NCBI GenBank assembly: GCA_004297005.1
Contig: SCVA01000027.1
Coordinates: 1-64,000, forward strand
Reading direction: 5' to 3'
DNA: 64,000 nt
DNA from: Nevskiaceae bacterium
GTDB taxonomy: Bacteria > Pseudomonadota > Gammaproteobacteria > Nevskiales > Nevskiaceae
Shown: positions 17,127-26,028 of the stretch, in pieces
Numbering within the stretch: position 1 is the first letter of the stretch
Layout: each line of letters starts with the position of its first letter
Made by a program: the position numbers and the translations under genes
Notes under the pieces: model-generated
What the model was told of the DNA's origin: nothing
The model's input: the letters and a program-made list of their open reading frames with translations, nothing else
Database searches by the model: none

Positions 17127-17998
17127 CGCGCCGCACCCGGCCAGCGGCCGCCACTGACCCGCTCCTGGCCGCCGTAGTCGCGGCGGCTGGCAACCTCGTC
17201 GAAGCCGGCGGCGGCCAGCAGAGCGCGCACCGCCGCGCCCTGGTCGTAGCCGTGCTCCAGCAACAACCAGCCGCCGGGCGCCAGCCGCGCCGGCGCCTGC
17301 GCGATCAGGCGACGCAGGCAATCCAGGCCATCGGGTCCGGAAACCAGGGCCAGGCGCGGCTCGTGGCGCAGCGCCGGCAGATGCGGGTCGCCCTCGGCGA
17401 TGTAGGGCGGGTTGGCGACGATCAGCTCGAACGGCGCCGGCGTCGGCCAGTCCAGGCTGTCGGCCTCGACAAACTCCAGCCGCGACAGGCCCAGCGCGGC
17501 GGCGTTGCCGCGCGCCACGGTCAGCGCGGCGGGCGAGAGATCGCTGGCGAGCAGACGCGCCGTGGGACTGGCCTCGGCGATGGCGAGCGCCACACAGCCG
17601 CTGCCGGTGCAGACATCCCAGACCCGGGGTTCGGCAAGGCCAACGGACTGCCAAGCGGCCAGCCGCTCCAGCGCCCAGTCGACCAGATGCTCGGTGTCGG
17701 CGCGCGGAATCAGCACGTCCGGGCTGACCTGCAATTCGATCTGCCGGAACGGCTGGCGGCCGCTGAGATAGGCATAGGGCTCGCCGGCGGCGCGCCGCGC
17801 CAGCAGTTGCTCGTAGGTCACCCGCTGCTCGGCGCTGGGTGCCGCCGCCAGACCGGCGACCAGGCGGGTGCGGCTAGTGCCCAGCACCTCGGCGAGCAGG
17901 CGCTCGGCCTCGGCGCGCGGCGACTCGCTGACCGCCGCCAACCGCGGCGCGGCCTCGCGCAGCAGGGCTTCGGTCACCGCGACCGCCGTCTCGCTCAA
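17123..17998 (-). CDS. prmC: Release factor glutamine N5-methyltransferase PrmC
   Basis: The 291-residue protein has the N-terminal helical domain followed by a Rossmann methyltransferase domain with VWDVCTGSGCVALAIA (SAM motif I) and FELIVANPPYIAEGD, whose NPPY is the hallmark for glutamine methylation. It methylates the Gln of the GGQ loop in RF1 and RF2, and its substrate prfA lies one gene upstream. The start taken is TTG at 17998, overlapping the stop of the Cys-rich lipoprotein gene; a GTG a few codons in is an alternative. Confidence 0.92.
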   Translation of the reverse strand: MSETAVAVTEALLREAAPRLAAVSESPRAEAERLLAEVLGTSRTRLVAGLAAAPSAEQRVTYEQLLARRAAGEPYAYLSGRQPFRQIELQVSPDVLIPRADTEHLVDWALERLAAWQSVGLAEPRVWDVCTGSGCVALAIAEASPTARLLASDLSPAALTVARGNAAALGLSRLEFVEADSLDWPTPAPFELIVANPPYIAEGDPHLPALRHEPRLALVSGPDGLDCLRRLIAQAPARLAPGGWLLLEHGYDQGAAVRALLAAAGFDEVASRRDYGGQERVSGGRWPGAAR

Positions 17999-18396
17999 GG
18001 CGCGGGCGGGCAGTTGAAGCTACAGACCTGCTGGCTGCTCACCACGCCGCCGCAGCCCTGGAAGCAGACGCGGTGATCGGACTCGCACTGATCCTGGTCG
18101 CTGCTGGAACTGGAAGCGCTACAGATGCGGCGCTGGCAGTGACTCTTCTCGGGATCGGCGCCCTGCACGGTGAGACAGCGCTCGAAGTCGTCGCGCGCCT
18201 CGCGCTCGCAGCGCAGCTGACGGTTTTCGGCGCGCAGGTCGGCGTTGATGCGGCACTGGCTCTTGCTCACATCGCACTGGGCGATGCAGGCGCGGCCCTG
18301 GGCGTCGGAAGGCGGCGTGTAGCGGTACTGGGTTTCGTAGATCGGCCCGCAGGAGGCCAGCAGGAGCGTCGCCAGGGCAGCAAGAAAAATGCGCAT
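17995..18396 (-). CDS. Cysteine-rich lipoprotein, unknown function
   Basis: The protein has 133 residues from the ATG at 18396. A lipoprotein signal (RIFLAALATLLLASC) is followed by a mature domain with twelve further Cys spaced as in repeated CxxxC or CxxxxC units (ACIAQCDVSKSQC, RRIC, RVCFQGC, VCSFNC). The gene is wedged between prfA and prmC with one-base and four-base overlaps, so it is cotranslated with them, although its product goes to the envelope. I do not recognise a family; a disulphide-rich periplasmic protein is likely. Confidence 0.7.
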   Translation of the reverse strand: MRIFLAALATLLLASCGPIYETQYRYTPPSDAQGRACIAQCDVSKSQCRINADLRAENRQLRCEREARDDFERCLTVQGADPEKSHCQRRICSASSSSSDQDQCESDHRVCFQGCGGVVSSQQVCSFNCPPAP

Positions 18397-19490
18397 CAAT
18401 AGTCTCCGTTACCACTGGTGAGGTCGGCGAGCAGCTCGGCCTGGTGTTCGGCCAGCAGCGGCTGGATCACCGGATCGAGATCGCCCTGCATCACCCGGTC
18501 GAGCTGGTACAGGGTGAGGTTGATGCGGTGATCGGTGATCCGGCCCTGGGGGAAATTGTAGGTGCGAATGCGCTCGCTGCGGTCGCCGGAGCCGACGAGC
18601 TTCTTGCGGGTGGCGGCCTGCTCGCTAGCCGCCTTCTGCCGCTGCGCATCGATCAGGTGCGCGGCAAGCAGGGTCATGGCCTTGGCGCGGTTCTTGTGCT
18701 GGCTGCGCTCGTCATCGCATTCGACGATCACCCCGGTCGGGATGTGGGTGATGCGGATTGCCGACTCGGTCTTGTTGACGTGCTGGCCGCCAGCGCCGCT
18801 GGCCTTGAAGGTATCGACCTTGAGATCGGCCGGGTTGATCTCCACCTGCGTTTCCTCCACCTCCGGCAGCACCGCCACCGTCGCAGCGCTGGTGTGGATG
18901 CGACCCTGGGCCTCGGTTTCCGGCACCCGCTGCACGCGGTGAGCGCCGGACTCGAACTTGAGCTGCGAATAGGCGCCGTAGCCGACGATGCGGCTGATGA
19001 CTTCCTTGTAGCCGCCATGCTCGCCCTCGCTCAGCGAGATGCGCTCCAGCGTCCAGCCGCGCGACTCGGCGTAGCGGCTGTACATGCGGAACAGATCGCC
19101 GGCGAAGATCGCCGCCTCGTCGCCGCCGGTGCCGGCGCGGATCTCCAGAAACACATTGTTGCCGTCGAGCGGATCGCGCGGCACCAGATAGCTCTGCAAT
19201 TCTTTTTCCAGCGCCTCGATGCGCGCTTCCACCGCCGGCAGCTCGGCCTCGGCCATGGCACGCAGCTCGCGGTCGCTGTCGTTGCGCATCGCCAGCAGAT
19301 CCTCGCGCTCCTGGCTCGCGGCCTTATGACCGCCATAAGCCTCGACCAGCGGGCCCAGCTGCGCGTATTCCTGCGACAGCCGCCGGAACAGGTCGTTGTT
19401 GGCGGCCACCGAGGGCTCGGCCAGTTCGCGCTCGATCTCGGAGCGGCGCTCGGCCATCTGCGACAGTTTTTCCAGCAGGGAAGGTTTCAT
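18396..19490 (-). CDS. prfA: Peptide chain release factor 1
   Basis: The protein has 364 residues, standard for RF1 (about 360). It has the N-terminal helical domain, the codon-recognition region around [30 protein letters not shown] and the [18 protein letters not shown] segment with the GGQ motif that triggers peptidyl-tRNA hydrolysis. The surrounding sequence is the RF1 rather than RF2 form, and no programmed frameshift is present. It lies 110 bases downstream of hemA and two genes upstream of prmC, the enzyme that modifies it. Confidence 0.96.
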   Translation of the reverse strand: MKPSLLEKLSQMAERRSEIERELAEPSVAANNDLFRRLSQEYAQLGPLVEAYGGHKAASQEREDLLAMRNDSDRELRAMAEAELPAVEARIEALEKELQSYLVPRDPLDGNNVFLEIRAGTGGDEAAIFAGDLFRMYSRYAESRGWTLERISLSEGEHGGYKEVISRIVGYGAYSQLKFESGAHRVQRVPETEAQGRIHTSAATVAVLPEVEETQVEINPADLKVDTFKASGAGGQHVNKTESAIRITHIPTGVIVECDDERSQHKNRAKAMTLLAAHLIDAQRQKAASEQAATRKKLVGSGDRSERIRTYNFPQGRITDHRINLTLYQLDRVMQGDLDPVIQPLLAEHQAELLADLTSGNGDY

Positions 19491-19575
19491 GATGGTGGGA
19501 TCGCCTTACGGCCCTCCCCGCCTGCGGAAGAGGTTTGGACCGGATCCCCGCGTCGCGCGAGCGCCCCAGCCCAGC

Positions 19576-19596
19576 CTTTCCCCAAGCCGGGGAAAG
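19576..19596. repeat. Hairpin in the hemA-prfA spacer
   Basis: CTTTCCCC at 19576-19583 and GGGGAAAG at 19589-19596 form a perfect 8-base-pair stem with a 5-base loop. It lies just after the hemA stop with no T tract on the minus strand, so it may be an RNA-stabilising or processing structure rather than a terminator. Confidence 0.4.
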
Positions 19597-19600
19597 AGCG

Positions 19601-20866
19601 CTAATTGTCGGATTCGGTGGGCAGATCGAACAGCGTCTGCGCGGCATTGAGCAGCAAGGCCTGCTCCACCGCGTCGGCGCGCTTCAAGGCGGCGCTGGGA
19701 GCGTGCAGCAACTTGTTGGCGAGCGTGTCGGCGACGAACTGCATCACCGCCTCCGCCGGCTCGCCGCTGGCAAGCTTGCGGCGGGCTTTTTCCAGCACCT
19801 CGTCGCGGTGGCCGCGCGCCTGCTGGCGCAGCGCGCGGATGGTCGGTGCCGCGTCGCGCGACTCCAGCCAGCGGGAGAACTCGCGGGCGTGTTCTTCCAG
19901 CATCGCCTCGGCCTGCTGGGCGGCGGTCTCGCGCGCCTTCAGGTTTTCGGCGATCACCGCGCGCAGGTCATCGACGGTGTAGAGGTAGCAGTCTTCCAGC
20001 TCGCGGATCTTGGGGTCGAGGTCGGCCGGCACCGCCAGGTCGATCAGGAACACCGGCTTGCGGCGGCGCTTGGCGAGCGCCGCCTCCATCTGCGGCCGGC
20101 CGATCAGGTAGCCGCGCGCAGCGGTGGAGGACACCACCAGGTCGGCATCAGCGAGATGGCTGGGAATGTCGTCCAGCGAGCAGGCGAAGGCGCCGAGTTC
20201 CCGGGCCAGACTCTGGGCATTCTCGATGGAACGGTTGGCGATGATCATCCGGCCGATGCCCTGCCCGCGCAGGTGGCGGGCGAACAGGCGGATGGTCTCG
20301 CCGGCGCCCACCAGCAGGGCGGTCTGGCGCGAGAAGTCGGTGAAGATGCGCTTGGCGATCTGCACCGCCGCATAGGCGGCCGACACCGGATGGGCACCGA
20401 TCTCGGTGTCGGTACGCACCCGCTTGGCGACCGCGAAGCTGTGCTGGAACAGGCGGGTGAGTACCGGCCCCAGCGTGCGGGTCTCGGTGGCCACCGCATA
20501 GGCCTGCTTCATCTGGCCGAGGATCTGCGGCTCGCCGACCACCATGGAATCCAGGCCCGAGGCGACCCGCAGCGAGTGCAGCACGCTACTCAGGTCGCGG
20601 TGTACGTAGAGGTGCTTTTCGAGCACGCCAGCCTCGGCCTGGCGCTCGCGCCGCCACCATTCAGTGAGCCGGGACTCGTGCTCGGGCTCGGCGACGGTGA
20701 AGATCTCGGTGCGGTTGCAGGTGGACAGGATCGCCGCCTCGCAAACGCCCGGCAGCCCGCGCAGGCGGGTCAGCGCCTGGGGCAGCTCGGCATCGGTGAA
20801 GGCGAGCCGCCCGCGCGTCTCTACAGACGCGGAGTGGTGGCTCAGCCCTAGCGTGATCAAGGACAT
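19601..20866 (-). CDS. hemA: Glutamyl-tRNA reductase
   Basis: The 421-residue protein shows ILSTCNRTEIF with the catalytic Cys, GLDSMVVGEPQILGQMKQAY, the NADPH-binding GAGETIRLFARHLRGQGIGRMIIANRS and the C-terminal dimerisation helices. It reduces glutamate on charged tRNA-Glu to glutamate-1-semialdehyde, the first step of tetrapyrrole synthesis. It heads the leftward hemA-prfA-prmC group and is divergent from the TPR gene; the order hemA-prfA-prmC opposite lolB-ispE-prs is widespread in gammaproteobacteria. Confidence 0.96.
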   Translation of the reverse strand: MSLITLGLSHHSASVETRGRLAFTDAELPQALTRLRGLPGVCEAAILSTCNRTEIFTVAEPEHESRLTEWWRRERQAEAGVLEKHLYVHRDLSSVLHSLRVASGLDSMVVGEPQILGQMKQAYAVATETRTLGPVLTRLFQHSFAVAKRVRTDTEIGAHPVSAAYAAVQIAKRIFTDFSRQTALLVGAGETIRLFARHLRGQGIGRMIIANRSIENAQSLARELGAFACSLDDIPSHLADADLVVSSTAARGYLIGRPQMEAALAKRRRKPVFLIDLAVPADLDPKIRELEDCYLYTVDDLRAVIAENLKARETAAQQAEAMLEEHAREFSRWLESRDAAPTIRALRQQARGHRDEVLEKARRKLASGEPAEAVMQFVADTLANKLLHAPSAALKRADAVEQALLLNAAQTLFDLPTESDN

Positions 20867-20996
20867 GGGGCTACCTGAAACAGTGGCGCATTGTCCCGCA
20901 TCCTCCGAAAGGCCGACAAGCGAAGCGCCGCCGGTGGGCGTAAAATTCGGCTCGTCCAGCGCCCTTATCGCTGGCCCACCCAGAGACAGACGCCCC

Positions 20997-22715
20997 GTGT
21001 TGGAAGCCAGCGCCAGCCGCGTACCCGCTCACCTCACCCTCCCCCTTGTGCTGATCTGGGCCACCGCCCTCGCCTATTCGCCGACGGCCTTGGCCACGGC
21101 CGAAGCGGCGCCGGCGCTGCGCTCGCCGCAGGCCCAAGCCCAGTACCACGTGCTGGCGGGAGAGATGGCCGCCGGCCGGCAGATGCCGGAAATGGCGGCG
21201 CAGGAGTTCCTCCGGGCCCTGGAGTTCTCGCCCGACCCGGCACTCGCTGCCCGTGCCACCGCCATGGCCCTGGCCGCCAAGCGCGAGGACCTGGCCCTGG
21301 CCGCGGCCCGCAAGTGGTTGTCCACGGAGTCGTCGAGTCTGGAGGCGCGCGAGGTGCTGGCCAGGCTCAGCCTGCGCGCCGGCAACAGCGCCGAGGCACT
21401 CAGCCAGTGTCAGGCCATCGTCAAGGGACACCCGGGCGGCGAGTCGGACGGCTATCGTCACGTTGCCCTGCTGCTGTCGCAGGACCGCGAAACCGCCGAG
21501 CCGGCACTGGCGCTGATGAAGACCCTGGCGGCGGAGCGACCGCAACTGGCAGGTGCCCAGCGTGCGCTGGCGCTGCTGGCCTTCCGCTTTGACGACGCCG
21601 CGCTCACCGAGAAGGCCGCCCGCGAGGCCCTGCGGCTGGCGCCCAACGAGCGCGAATCAACCCTGCTGCTGGTCGGCGCCCTGGTGAAGAAGGGCGATGT
21701 TGCCGGCGCCGACAACGTGTTCGAAGGCCTGATGCGCGAGCAGAAGGATCCCGCCGACCTGCGGCTGGGCTACAGCAAGCTGCTGATCGACGCCAATCAG
21801 CGCATCCCCGCCCGCGAGCAGTTGCAGAAGGTGTTGAAGATCGACGCCAACAACGTCGATGCGCACTTCGCGCTAGCCCTGCTGCTGCTCGACGAGCGCA
21901 AGCCCGACGAGGCCGAGCCGCATCTGAAGCTGCTGCTCGACAACCCGGAACGCCGCCACGATGCCGCCTACTACCTGGGCCGCATCGCCGAGATGCGCCG
22001 CCAGCCCGAGGTGGCGCTGGGCTGGTACGAGCGCGTGCAGGCTGGCTCCCAGGTGTTCGATGCTTATCTGCGCCGCGCGCGCATGCTCGCCCAGTTGCGC
22101 CGCATGCCGCAGGCGCGTGAACTGCTAGCCGGCCTGCGCATTCAATACCCGCCGCTGGCCAGCCGCCTGTATGCCGCCGAAGGCGAGTTGCTGAGCCAGC
22201 AGGACGCCTTCATCGAGGCCCTGAACGTCTACGACGCCGCTCTCAAGGACAGTCCGGACGACCCCGAACTGCTCTACGCCCGCGCGCTGCTGCACGAGCG
22301 TATGGGCCGCATGGAGCTGGCCGAAGCCGATCTGAAGCGGGTGCTGGCAAAAGACGGCGACGACGCCCGCGCGCTCAATGCCCTGGGCTATCTGCTGACC
22401 GTGCACAGCACGCGCTATGAGGAGGCAACCAGGCTGATCGGCCGAGCCGCCGAGCTGACTCCCAACGACCCGGCGGTGCTGGATTCCCTGGGCTGGGTGC
22501 TGTTCAAGCAGGGCAAGACCCGCGAGGCGCTGCCACCGCTGCTACGCGCCTACGAGATCTTCCAGGACGGCGAAGTCGCCGCTCATCTCGGCGAAGTGCT
22601 GTGGACCCTGGGAGAGAAGGAACGCGCCCGCGCGGTCTGGGACGCCGCCACCAAGATCGAGCCCGAGCATCGCGTTCTGCGCGAAACCATCCAGCGCTTG
22701 TCGCCCACGCGCTGA
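20997..22715 (+). CDS. Exported tetratricopeptide repeat protein
   Basis: The frame is open from far upstream, but an N-terminus at the GTG 20997 (or the next codon, TTG 21000) gives a signal peptide ending near ALATAEA, so about 572 residues. The rest is a chain of helical TPR repeats; recognisable units include VDAHFALALLLLDERKPDEAEPHLKLLL, PELLYARALLHERMGRMELAEADLKRVLAKDGDDARALNALGYLL and PAVLDSLGWVLFKQGKTREALPPLLRAYEIFQDGEVAAHLGEVLWTLGEKERARAVWDAA. A TPR protein of this kind precedes lolB in Pseudomonas as well. It is probably a periplasmic or membrane-tethered scaffold. The lolB start follows one base after its stop. Confidence 0.8.
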   Translation: MLEASASRVPAHLTLPLVLIWATALAYSPTALATAEAAPALRSPQAQAQYHVLAGEMAAGRQMPEMAAQEFLRALEFSPDPALAARATAMALAAKREDLALAAARKWLSTESSSLEAREVLARLSLRAGNSAEALSQCQAIVKGHPGGESDGYRHVALLLSQDRETAEPALALMKTLAAERPQLAGAQRALALLAFRFDDAALTEKAAREALRLAPNERESTLLLVGALVKKGDVAGADNVFEGLMREQKDPADLRLGYSKLLIDANQRIPAREQLQKVLKIDANNVDAHFALALLLLDERKPDEAEPHLKLLLDNPERRHDAAYYLGRIAEMRRQPEVALGWYERVQAGSQVFDAYLRRARMLAQLRRMPQARELLAGLRIQYPPLASRLYAAEGELLSQQDAFIEALNVYDAALKDSPDDPELLYARALLHERMGRMELAEADLKRVLAKDGDDARALNALGYLLTVHSTRYEEATRLIGRAAELTPNDPAVLDSLGWVLFKQGKTREALPPLLRAYEIFQDGEVAAHLGEVLWTLGEKERARAVWDAATKIEPEHRVLRETIQRLSPTR

Positions 22716-22716
22716 G

Positions 22717-23349
22717 ATGTCTGGTCTTCGCTTCGCGCGCCCGCTGCTGGCGCTGGCTGTCGGGGCCGCCCTCGGGGCTTGCGCGCCCCTGCGCAGCCTG
22801 CCCTCCACCGAAGGCCAGGCCAATGCGGCTGCCGCCTGGGAGCAAAGACGCAGCAGTCTGGAAGCCTACGAGGGTTTCGAATTGCAGGGGCGGCTGGCGG
22901 TCAGGGGCGGTGGCCTGTCGGGCGCCCTGCGCTGGCAACAGTCCGGCAGCCGCTTCCGCCTGCGCCTGGCCGGCCCCTTCGGCGCCGGCGCGCTGAGCCT
23001 GGAAGGCGACGACGCCCTGGTAGCGATCAAGAGCAAGGACGTGGACCTAATTACCGCCGAGCCGGAAGCGGTGCTGGCCAGCCGCACCGGCTGGCGCCTG
23101 CCGCTGACCGCCCTGCGCTGGTGGGTACTGGGTCTGCCGGCGCCGGAAGCCCCGGCCAGCCTGCAACTGGATGGTCAGGGCCGCCCACTGGGTTTCAGCC
23201 AGCTTGGCTGGCAGTTGCGCTACAGCGATTGGCGCCCCGGCAGCCCCAGCCTGCCCGGCCGCATCGAAGCGCAGCAGGACAACTGGCAGGCGCTGCTGCT
23301 GATCGAGAACCTGAGTCTTGGCGCCGCACCGGCCTTGAGCCTGCCGTGA
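22717..23349 (+). CDS. lolB: Outer-membrane lipoprotein localisation protein LolB
   Basis: The 210-residue protein begins with a lipoprotein signal (PLLALAVGAALGAC; Cys at residue 22 of the precursor or close to it). The mature part follows LolB: FELQGRLAVRGGGLSGALRWQQSGSRFRLRLAGPFGAGALSLEG, then LTALRWWVLGLPAPEAPASL and the WQLRYSDW strand. LolB is anchored in the outer membrane, accepts lipoproteins from LolA and inserts them. The stop overlaps the ispE start as GTGA. Confidence 0.92.
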   Translation: MSGLRFARPLLALAVGAALGACAPLRSLPSTEGQANAAAAWEQRRSSLEAYEGFELQGRLAVRGGGLSGALRWQQSGSRFRLRLAGPFGAGALSLEGDDALVAIKSKDVDLITAEPEAVLASRTGWRLPLTALRWWVLGLPAPEAPASLQLDGQGRPLGFSQLGWQLRYSDWRPGSPSLPGRIEAQQDNWQALLLIENLSLGAAPALSLP

Positions 23350-24191
23350 CTCCTGAAGTCTGGCCGGCGCCGGCCAAGATCAACCTGTTCCTGCACGTGC
23401 TCGGCCGGCGCGCCGACGGCTACCACCGTCTGCAGACCCTGTTCCAGTTCCTCGACTACGGCGATGAACTGCGCTTCCGGTTGCGCGAAGACGGGCAGAT
23501 CCGCCGCAGCGCCGGCCCGGTGGACATTCCCGAAGACAGCGATCTCGCCATCCGCGCCGCCCGCGCGCTACGTGCCGACTGCGCTGGCCGCCAAGGCGTG
23601 GACATCGCCGTCCACAAGCGCACACCCACTGGCGCCGGCCTGGGCGGCGGCTCCTCCGACGCCGCCACCGTGCTTGTGGCGCTCAACCAGCTCTGGGGCT
23701 GCGGCCTCGACGCCGGCCGGCTGGCCGCCATTGGCCTGAAACTGGGGGCCGACGTGCCAGTGTTCGTGCGTGGCCTGGCGGCCTGGGCCGAGGGCGTCGG
23801 CGAGGAATTGACGCCGGTGGTGCTGCCCGAGCCCTGGTACGTAGTGCTGGTGCCGCCAGTGCATGTTGCCACCGCCGCCGTATTCGGCGCCCCGGAGCTC
23901 AAGCGCGACAGCGCGCCGATCTCCCTGGCCGATTACCTGGCTGGCGCCGGCCACAACGACTGCACCGCGGTGACCGCCGTGCGCTATCCGCTGGTCGCCG
24001 AGGCCCTGCGCTGGCTTGAGGTCCGTGGCCTGGACGCCCGCATGTCCGGCACCGGCGGCGCGGTGTTCGCCGCCTGTGGCGACGAACAGTTGGCGCGGGC
24101 CACCGTCGGCGCGGCGCCGACCGAATGGCGAGGGTTCGCCGCGCGCGGGCTGAATGTCTCTCCCCTCGCGGCTATAATTCGCGCCGCTTGA
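23346..24191 (+). CDS. ispE: 4-diphosphocytidyl-2-C-methyl-D-erythritol kinase
   Basis: Starting at GTG 23346, which overlaps the lolB stop, the protein has 281 residues. It shows PAPAKINLFLHVLGRRADGYHRLQTLFQFLDYGD and the GHMP kinase glycine loop PTGAGLGGGSSDAATVLVALN, then LGADVPVFVRG and a C-terminal MSGTGGAVFAAC. It phosphorylates CDP-methylerythritol in the MEP pathway for isoprenoids. Longer in-frame openings upstream are shadows of lolB. A sigma70 -10 box for the following tRNA lies inside its last codons. Confidence 0.95.
   Translation: MTPEVWPAPAKINLFLHVLGRRADGYHRLQTLFQFLDYGDELRFRLREDGQIRRSAGPVDIPEDSDLAIRAARALRADCAGRQGVDIAVHKRTPTGAGLGGGSSDAATVLVALNQLWGCGLDAGRLAAIGLKLGADVPVFVRGLAAWAEGVGEELTPVVLPEPWYVVLVPPVHVATAAVFGAPELKRDSAPISLADYLAGAGHNDCTAVTAVRYPLVAEALRWLEVRGLDARMSGTGGAVFAACGDEQLARATVGAAPTEWRGFAARGLNVSPLAAIIRAA
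24173..24178 (+). promoter_or_regulatory. -10 box of the tRNA-Gln promoter inside ispE
   Basis: A perfect TATAAT at 24173-24178 overlaps the last codons of ispE and lies 16 bases before the tRNA 5' end, with a G+C-rich discriminator between. The -35 region around 24150 is weak. Confidence 0.5.
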
Positions 24192-24194
24192 TGT

Positions 24195-24269
24195 TGGGGC
24201 GTCGCCAAGCGGTAAGGCAGCAGGTTTTGATCCTGCCAATCGGTGGTTCGAATCCATCCGCCCCAGCCA
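24195..24269 (+). tRNA. tRNA-Gln (UUG)
   Basis: Seventy-five bases fold as a cloverleaf: acceptor TGGGGCG with CGCCCCA, discriminator G, encoded CCA, TTCGAAT T-loop and an anticodon loop TTTTGAT with anticodon TTG. The U1-A72 pair is typical of glutamine tRNAs. It lies between ispE and prs. Confidence 0.95.
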
Positions 24270-24289
24270 ATTATTTGCCTTGTGTCAGT

Positions 24290-24341
24290 GGTGCTTGATC
24301 CGGACCCTTACCAGGGGGCTCGGGCCCATCCACCCCAGCCA
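24290..24341 (+). pseudogene. Possible decayed second tRNA-Gln copy
   Basis: Bases 24326-24341 repeat the tRNA-Gln 3' end (24254-24269) with 15 of 16 positions equal, including the CCA, at an offset of 72 bases. A TTGATCC string, as in the anticodon arm, lies at about the right distance upstream. The rest no longer folds as a tRNA. Confidence 0.35.
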
Positions 24342-24431
24342 TTGCTTGTTTCCGCGAGTCTGAACGGCCCCGGAAAAACGGCGTGGTGACAGCCTAACTT
24401 CAGCCCACGCCAGCCAGCAGGAACAGCCCGC

Positions 24432-25382
24432 ATGTCCGACTCCCTGATGCTCTTTTCGGGCAACGCCAACCGCAAGCTGGCGCAGGACATCGCCAATTAC
24501 CTGAAGCTTCCGCTCGGCCAGGCGACCGTTGGCAAGTTCTCCGACGGCGAAGTGCAGGTGGAGCTGCTGGAAAACGTGCGTGGCCGCGACGTGTTCGTGA
24601 TCCAACCGACCTGCGCGCCCACCAACGACCACATCATGGAGCTGTGCATGATGCTGGACGCTTTGGAGCGCTCCTCGGCGCGTCGCATCACCGCCGTGGT
24701 GCCCTACTTCGGCTACAGCCGCCAGGACCGCCGCATCCGCTCCGCCCGCGTGCCGATCTCGGCCAAGGTGGTCGCCGACATGCTGGTGCACTCCGGCGCC
24801 GACCGCGTGGTCACCGTCGACCTGCACGCCGAGCAGATCCAGGGCTTCTTCGACGTCGCGGTCGACAACATCTACGCCTCGCCGATCCTGCTCGGCGACA
24901 TCTGGCGCCAGAACTACGACAACCTGATCGTCGTCTCCCCCGACGTCGGCGGCGTGGTGCGCGCCCGCGCGCTGGCCAAGCGCCTCGACGACGCCGACCT
25001 CGCGATCATCGATAAGCGCCGTCCGCGCCCGAACGAGTCGAAGGTGATGAACATCATCGGCGACGTGCGCGGCAAGACCTGCGTGATGATCGACGACCTG
25101 GTCGACACCGCCGGCACCCTCGGCAAGGCCGCCGACGCCCTCAAGGAAGCCGGCGCGGTGAAGGTGGTGGCCTATGTCACCCACGCGGTGCTGTCCGGCA
25201 ACGCGGTCAACAATCTGATGAACTCCACTCTCGACTCGCTGGTGGTGACCGACACCATCCCGCTGGCGCCGGACGCCGCCGCCTGCGGCAAGATTCGCCA
25301 GCTCTCGATCGGCGGCCTGCTGGCGGAGACCATCCGCCGCGTCAGCGCCGAGGAGTCGGTCAGCTCGCTGTACGACGACTGA
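24432..25382 (+). CDS. prs: Ribose-phosphate pyrophosphokinase
   Basis: The 316-residue protein is full length for PRPP synthase. It has [17 protein letters not shown], the flexible-loop [22 protein letters not shown], the metal-binding [15 protein letters not shown] and the PRPP loop [21 protein letters not shown]. It makes PRPP from ribose-5-phosphate and ATP for nucleotide, His, Trp and NAD synthesis. The place between tRNA-Gln/ispE and rplY is standard for gammaproteobacteria, except that here one extra gene follows. Confidence 0.97.
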   Translation: MSDSLMLFSGNANRKLAQDIANYLKLPLGQATVGKFSDGEVQVELLENVRGRDVFVIQPTCAPTNDHIMELCMMLDALERSSARRITAVVPYFGYSRQDRRIRSARVPISAKVVADMLVHSGADRVVTVDLHAEQIQGFFDVAVDNIYASPILLGDIWRQNYDNLIVVSPDVGGVVRARALAKRLDDADLAIIDKRRPRPNESKVMNIIGDVRGKTCVMIDDLVDTAGTLGKAADALKEAGAVKVVAYVTHAVLSGNAVNNLMNSTLDSLVVTDTIPLAPDAAACGKIRQLSIGGLLAETIRRVSAEESVSSLYDD

Positions 25383-25408
25383 GGCGGCCGAACGGCGACG
25401 ACCTCGCG

Positions 25409-25951
25409 ATGCTGAGGAAAACACAATCCCACGGCAGGATTGGCGAGGCGGCAGTTACCGCGAAGTGCTGGATGCATGGCATTCCGGCGTACAACACAGG
25501 TGGCCTGAGAGCCAACTTCGCGGGTAGCGACATATTGGTTGACACCAGTGACCCACGGATCAAGTTGCTCATTCAAGTCAAAGCCGGCTACAGCCCGAGT
25601 GCAGGTTGGGTCTACCTGACGCAATGCACGGGTGAAGACGAGTTGCACAAGGACAAATTCGTCTCCGACTTTGTGGTCTTCGTGAACATCGACAGGAAGG
25701 CCGGCAACAGCCATCGACACGACGGTAGCTTGGACTTCGAGCACCTGAGTTACTTCGTTGTCCCCCGGGAAGTGGCAAACAAAATTTACCTTGCCGCTCT
25801 TGTTCGGGATCACTCTCGTCCGCTCAAATCAGGAGGGCAACGAAAGCTTGGCAACATGGCAGTCAATGTGCCTCTCGAACAGGTCCATCCCTACAAGAAC
25901 GCTTGGCATCTAATCCGCAGCTCAGGCACCGCCTTACCAGCGGGTGACTAA
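25409..25951 (+). CDS. PD-(D/E)XK nuclease-fold-like protein inserted between prs and rplY
   Basis: The ORF has 180 residues and is not part of the usual prs-rplY pair. Its first 60 residues read like a restriction-endonuclease-like core: GRIGEAAVTAKCWMHG with Glu13, GSDILVD with Asp41, and LIQVKAG with Gln56-x-Lys58, that is E...D...QxK. The second half has VSDFVVFVNID and LSYFVVPREVANKIY, common in this fold group after the catalytic core. Codon use is visibly less G/C-biased than in prs and rplY, suggesting transfer. It could be a DNA nuclease or a dead relative. No partner methylase or helicase is adjacent. The start is the first ATG, 27 bases after prs. Confidence 0.65.
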   Translation: MLRKTQSHGRIGEAAVTAKCWMHGIPAYNTGGLRANFAGSDILVDTSDPRIKLLIQVKAGYSPSAGWVYLTQCTGEDELHKDKFVSDFVVFVNIDRKAGNSHRHDGSLDFEHLSYFVVPREVANKIYLAALVRDHSRPLKSGGQRKLGNMAVNVPLEQVHPYKNAWHLIRSSGTALPAGD

Positions 25952-26028
25952 GTCCGGGTACCTGCCGTATACTCCGCGCCCTTTCGCCCGGTCGCAGGCG
26001 AAAGATTCACCATTTCCGGAGTAGTCCC

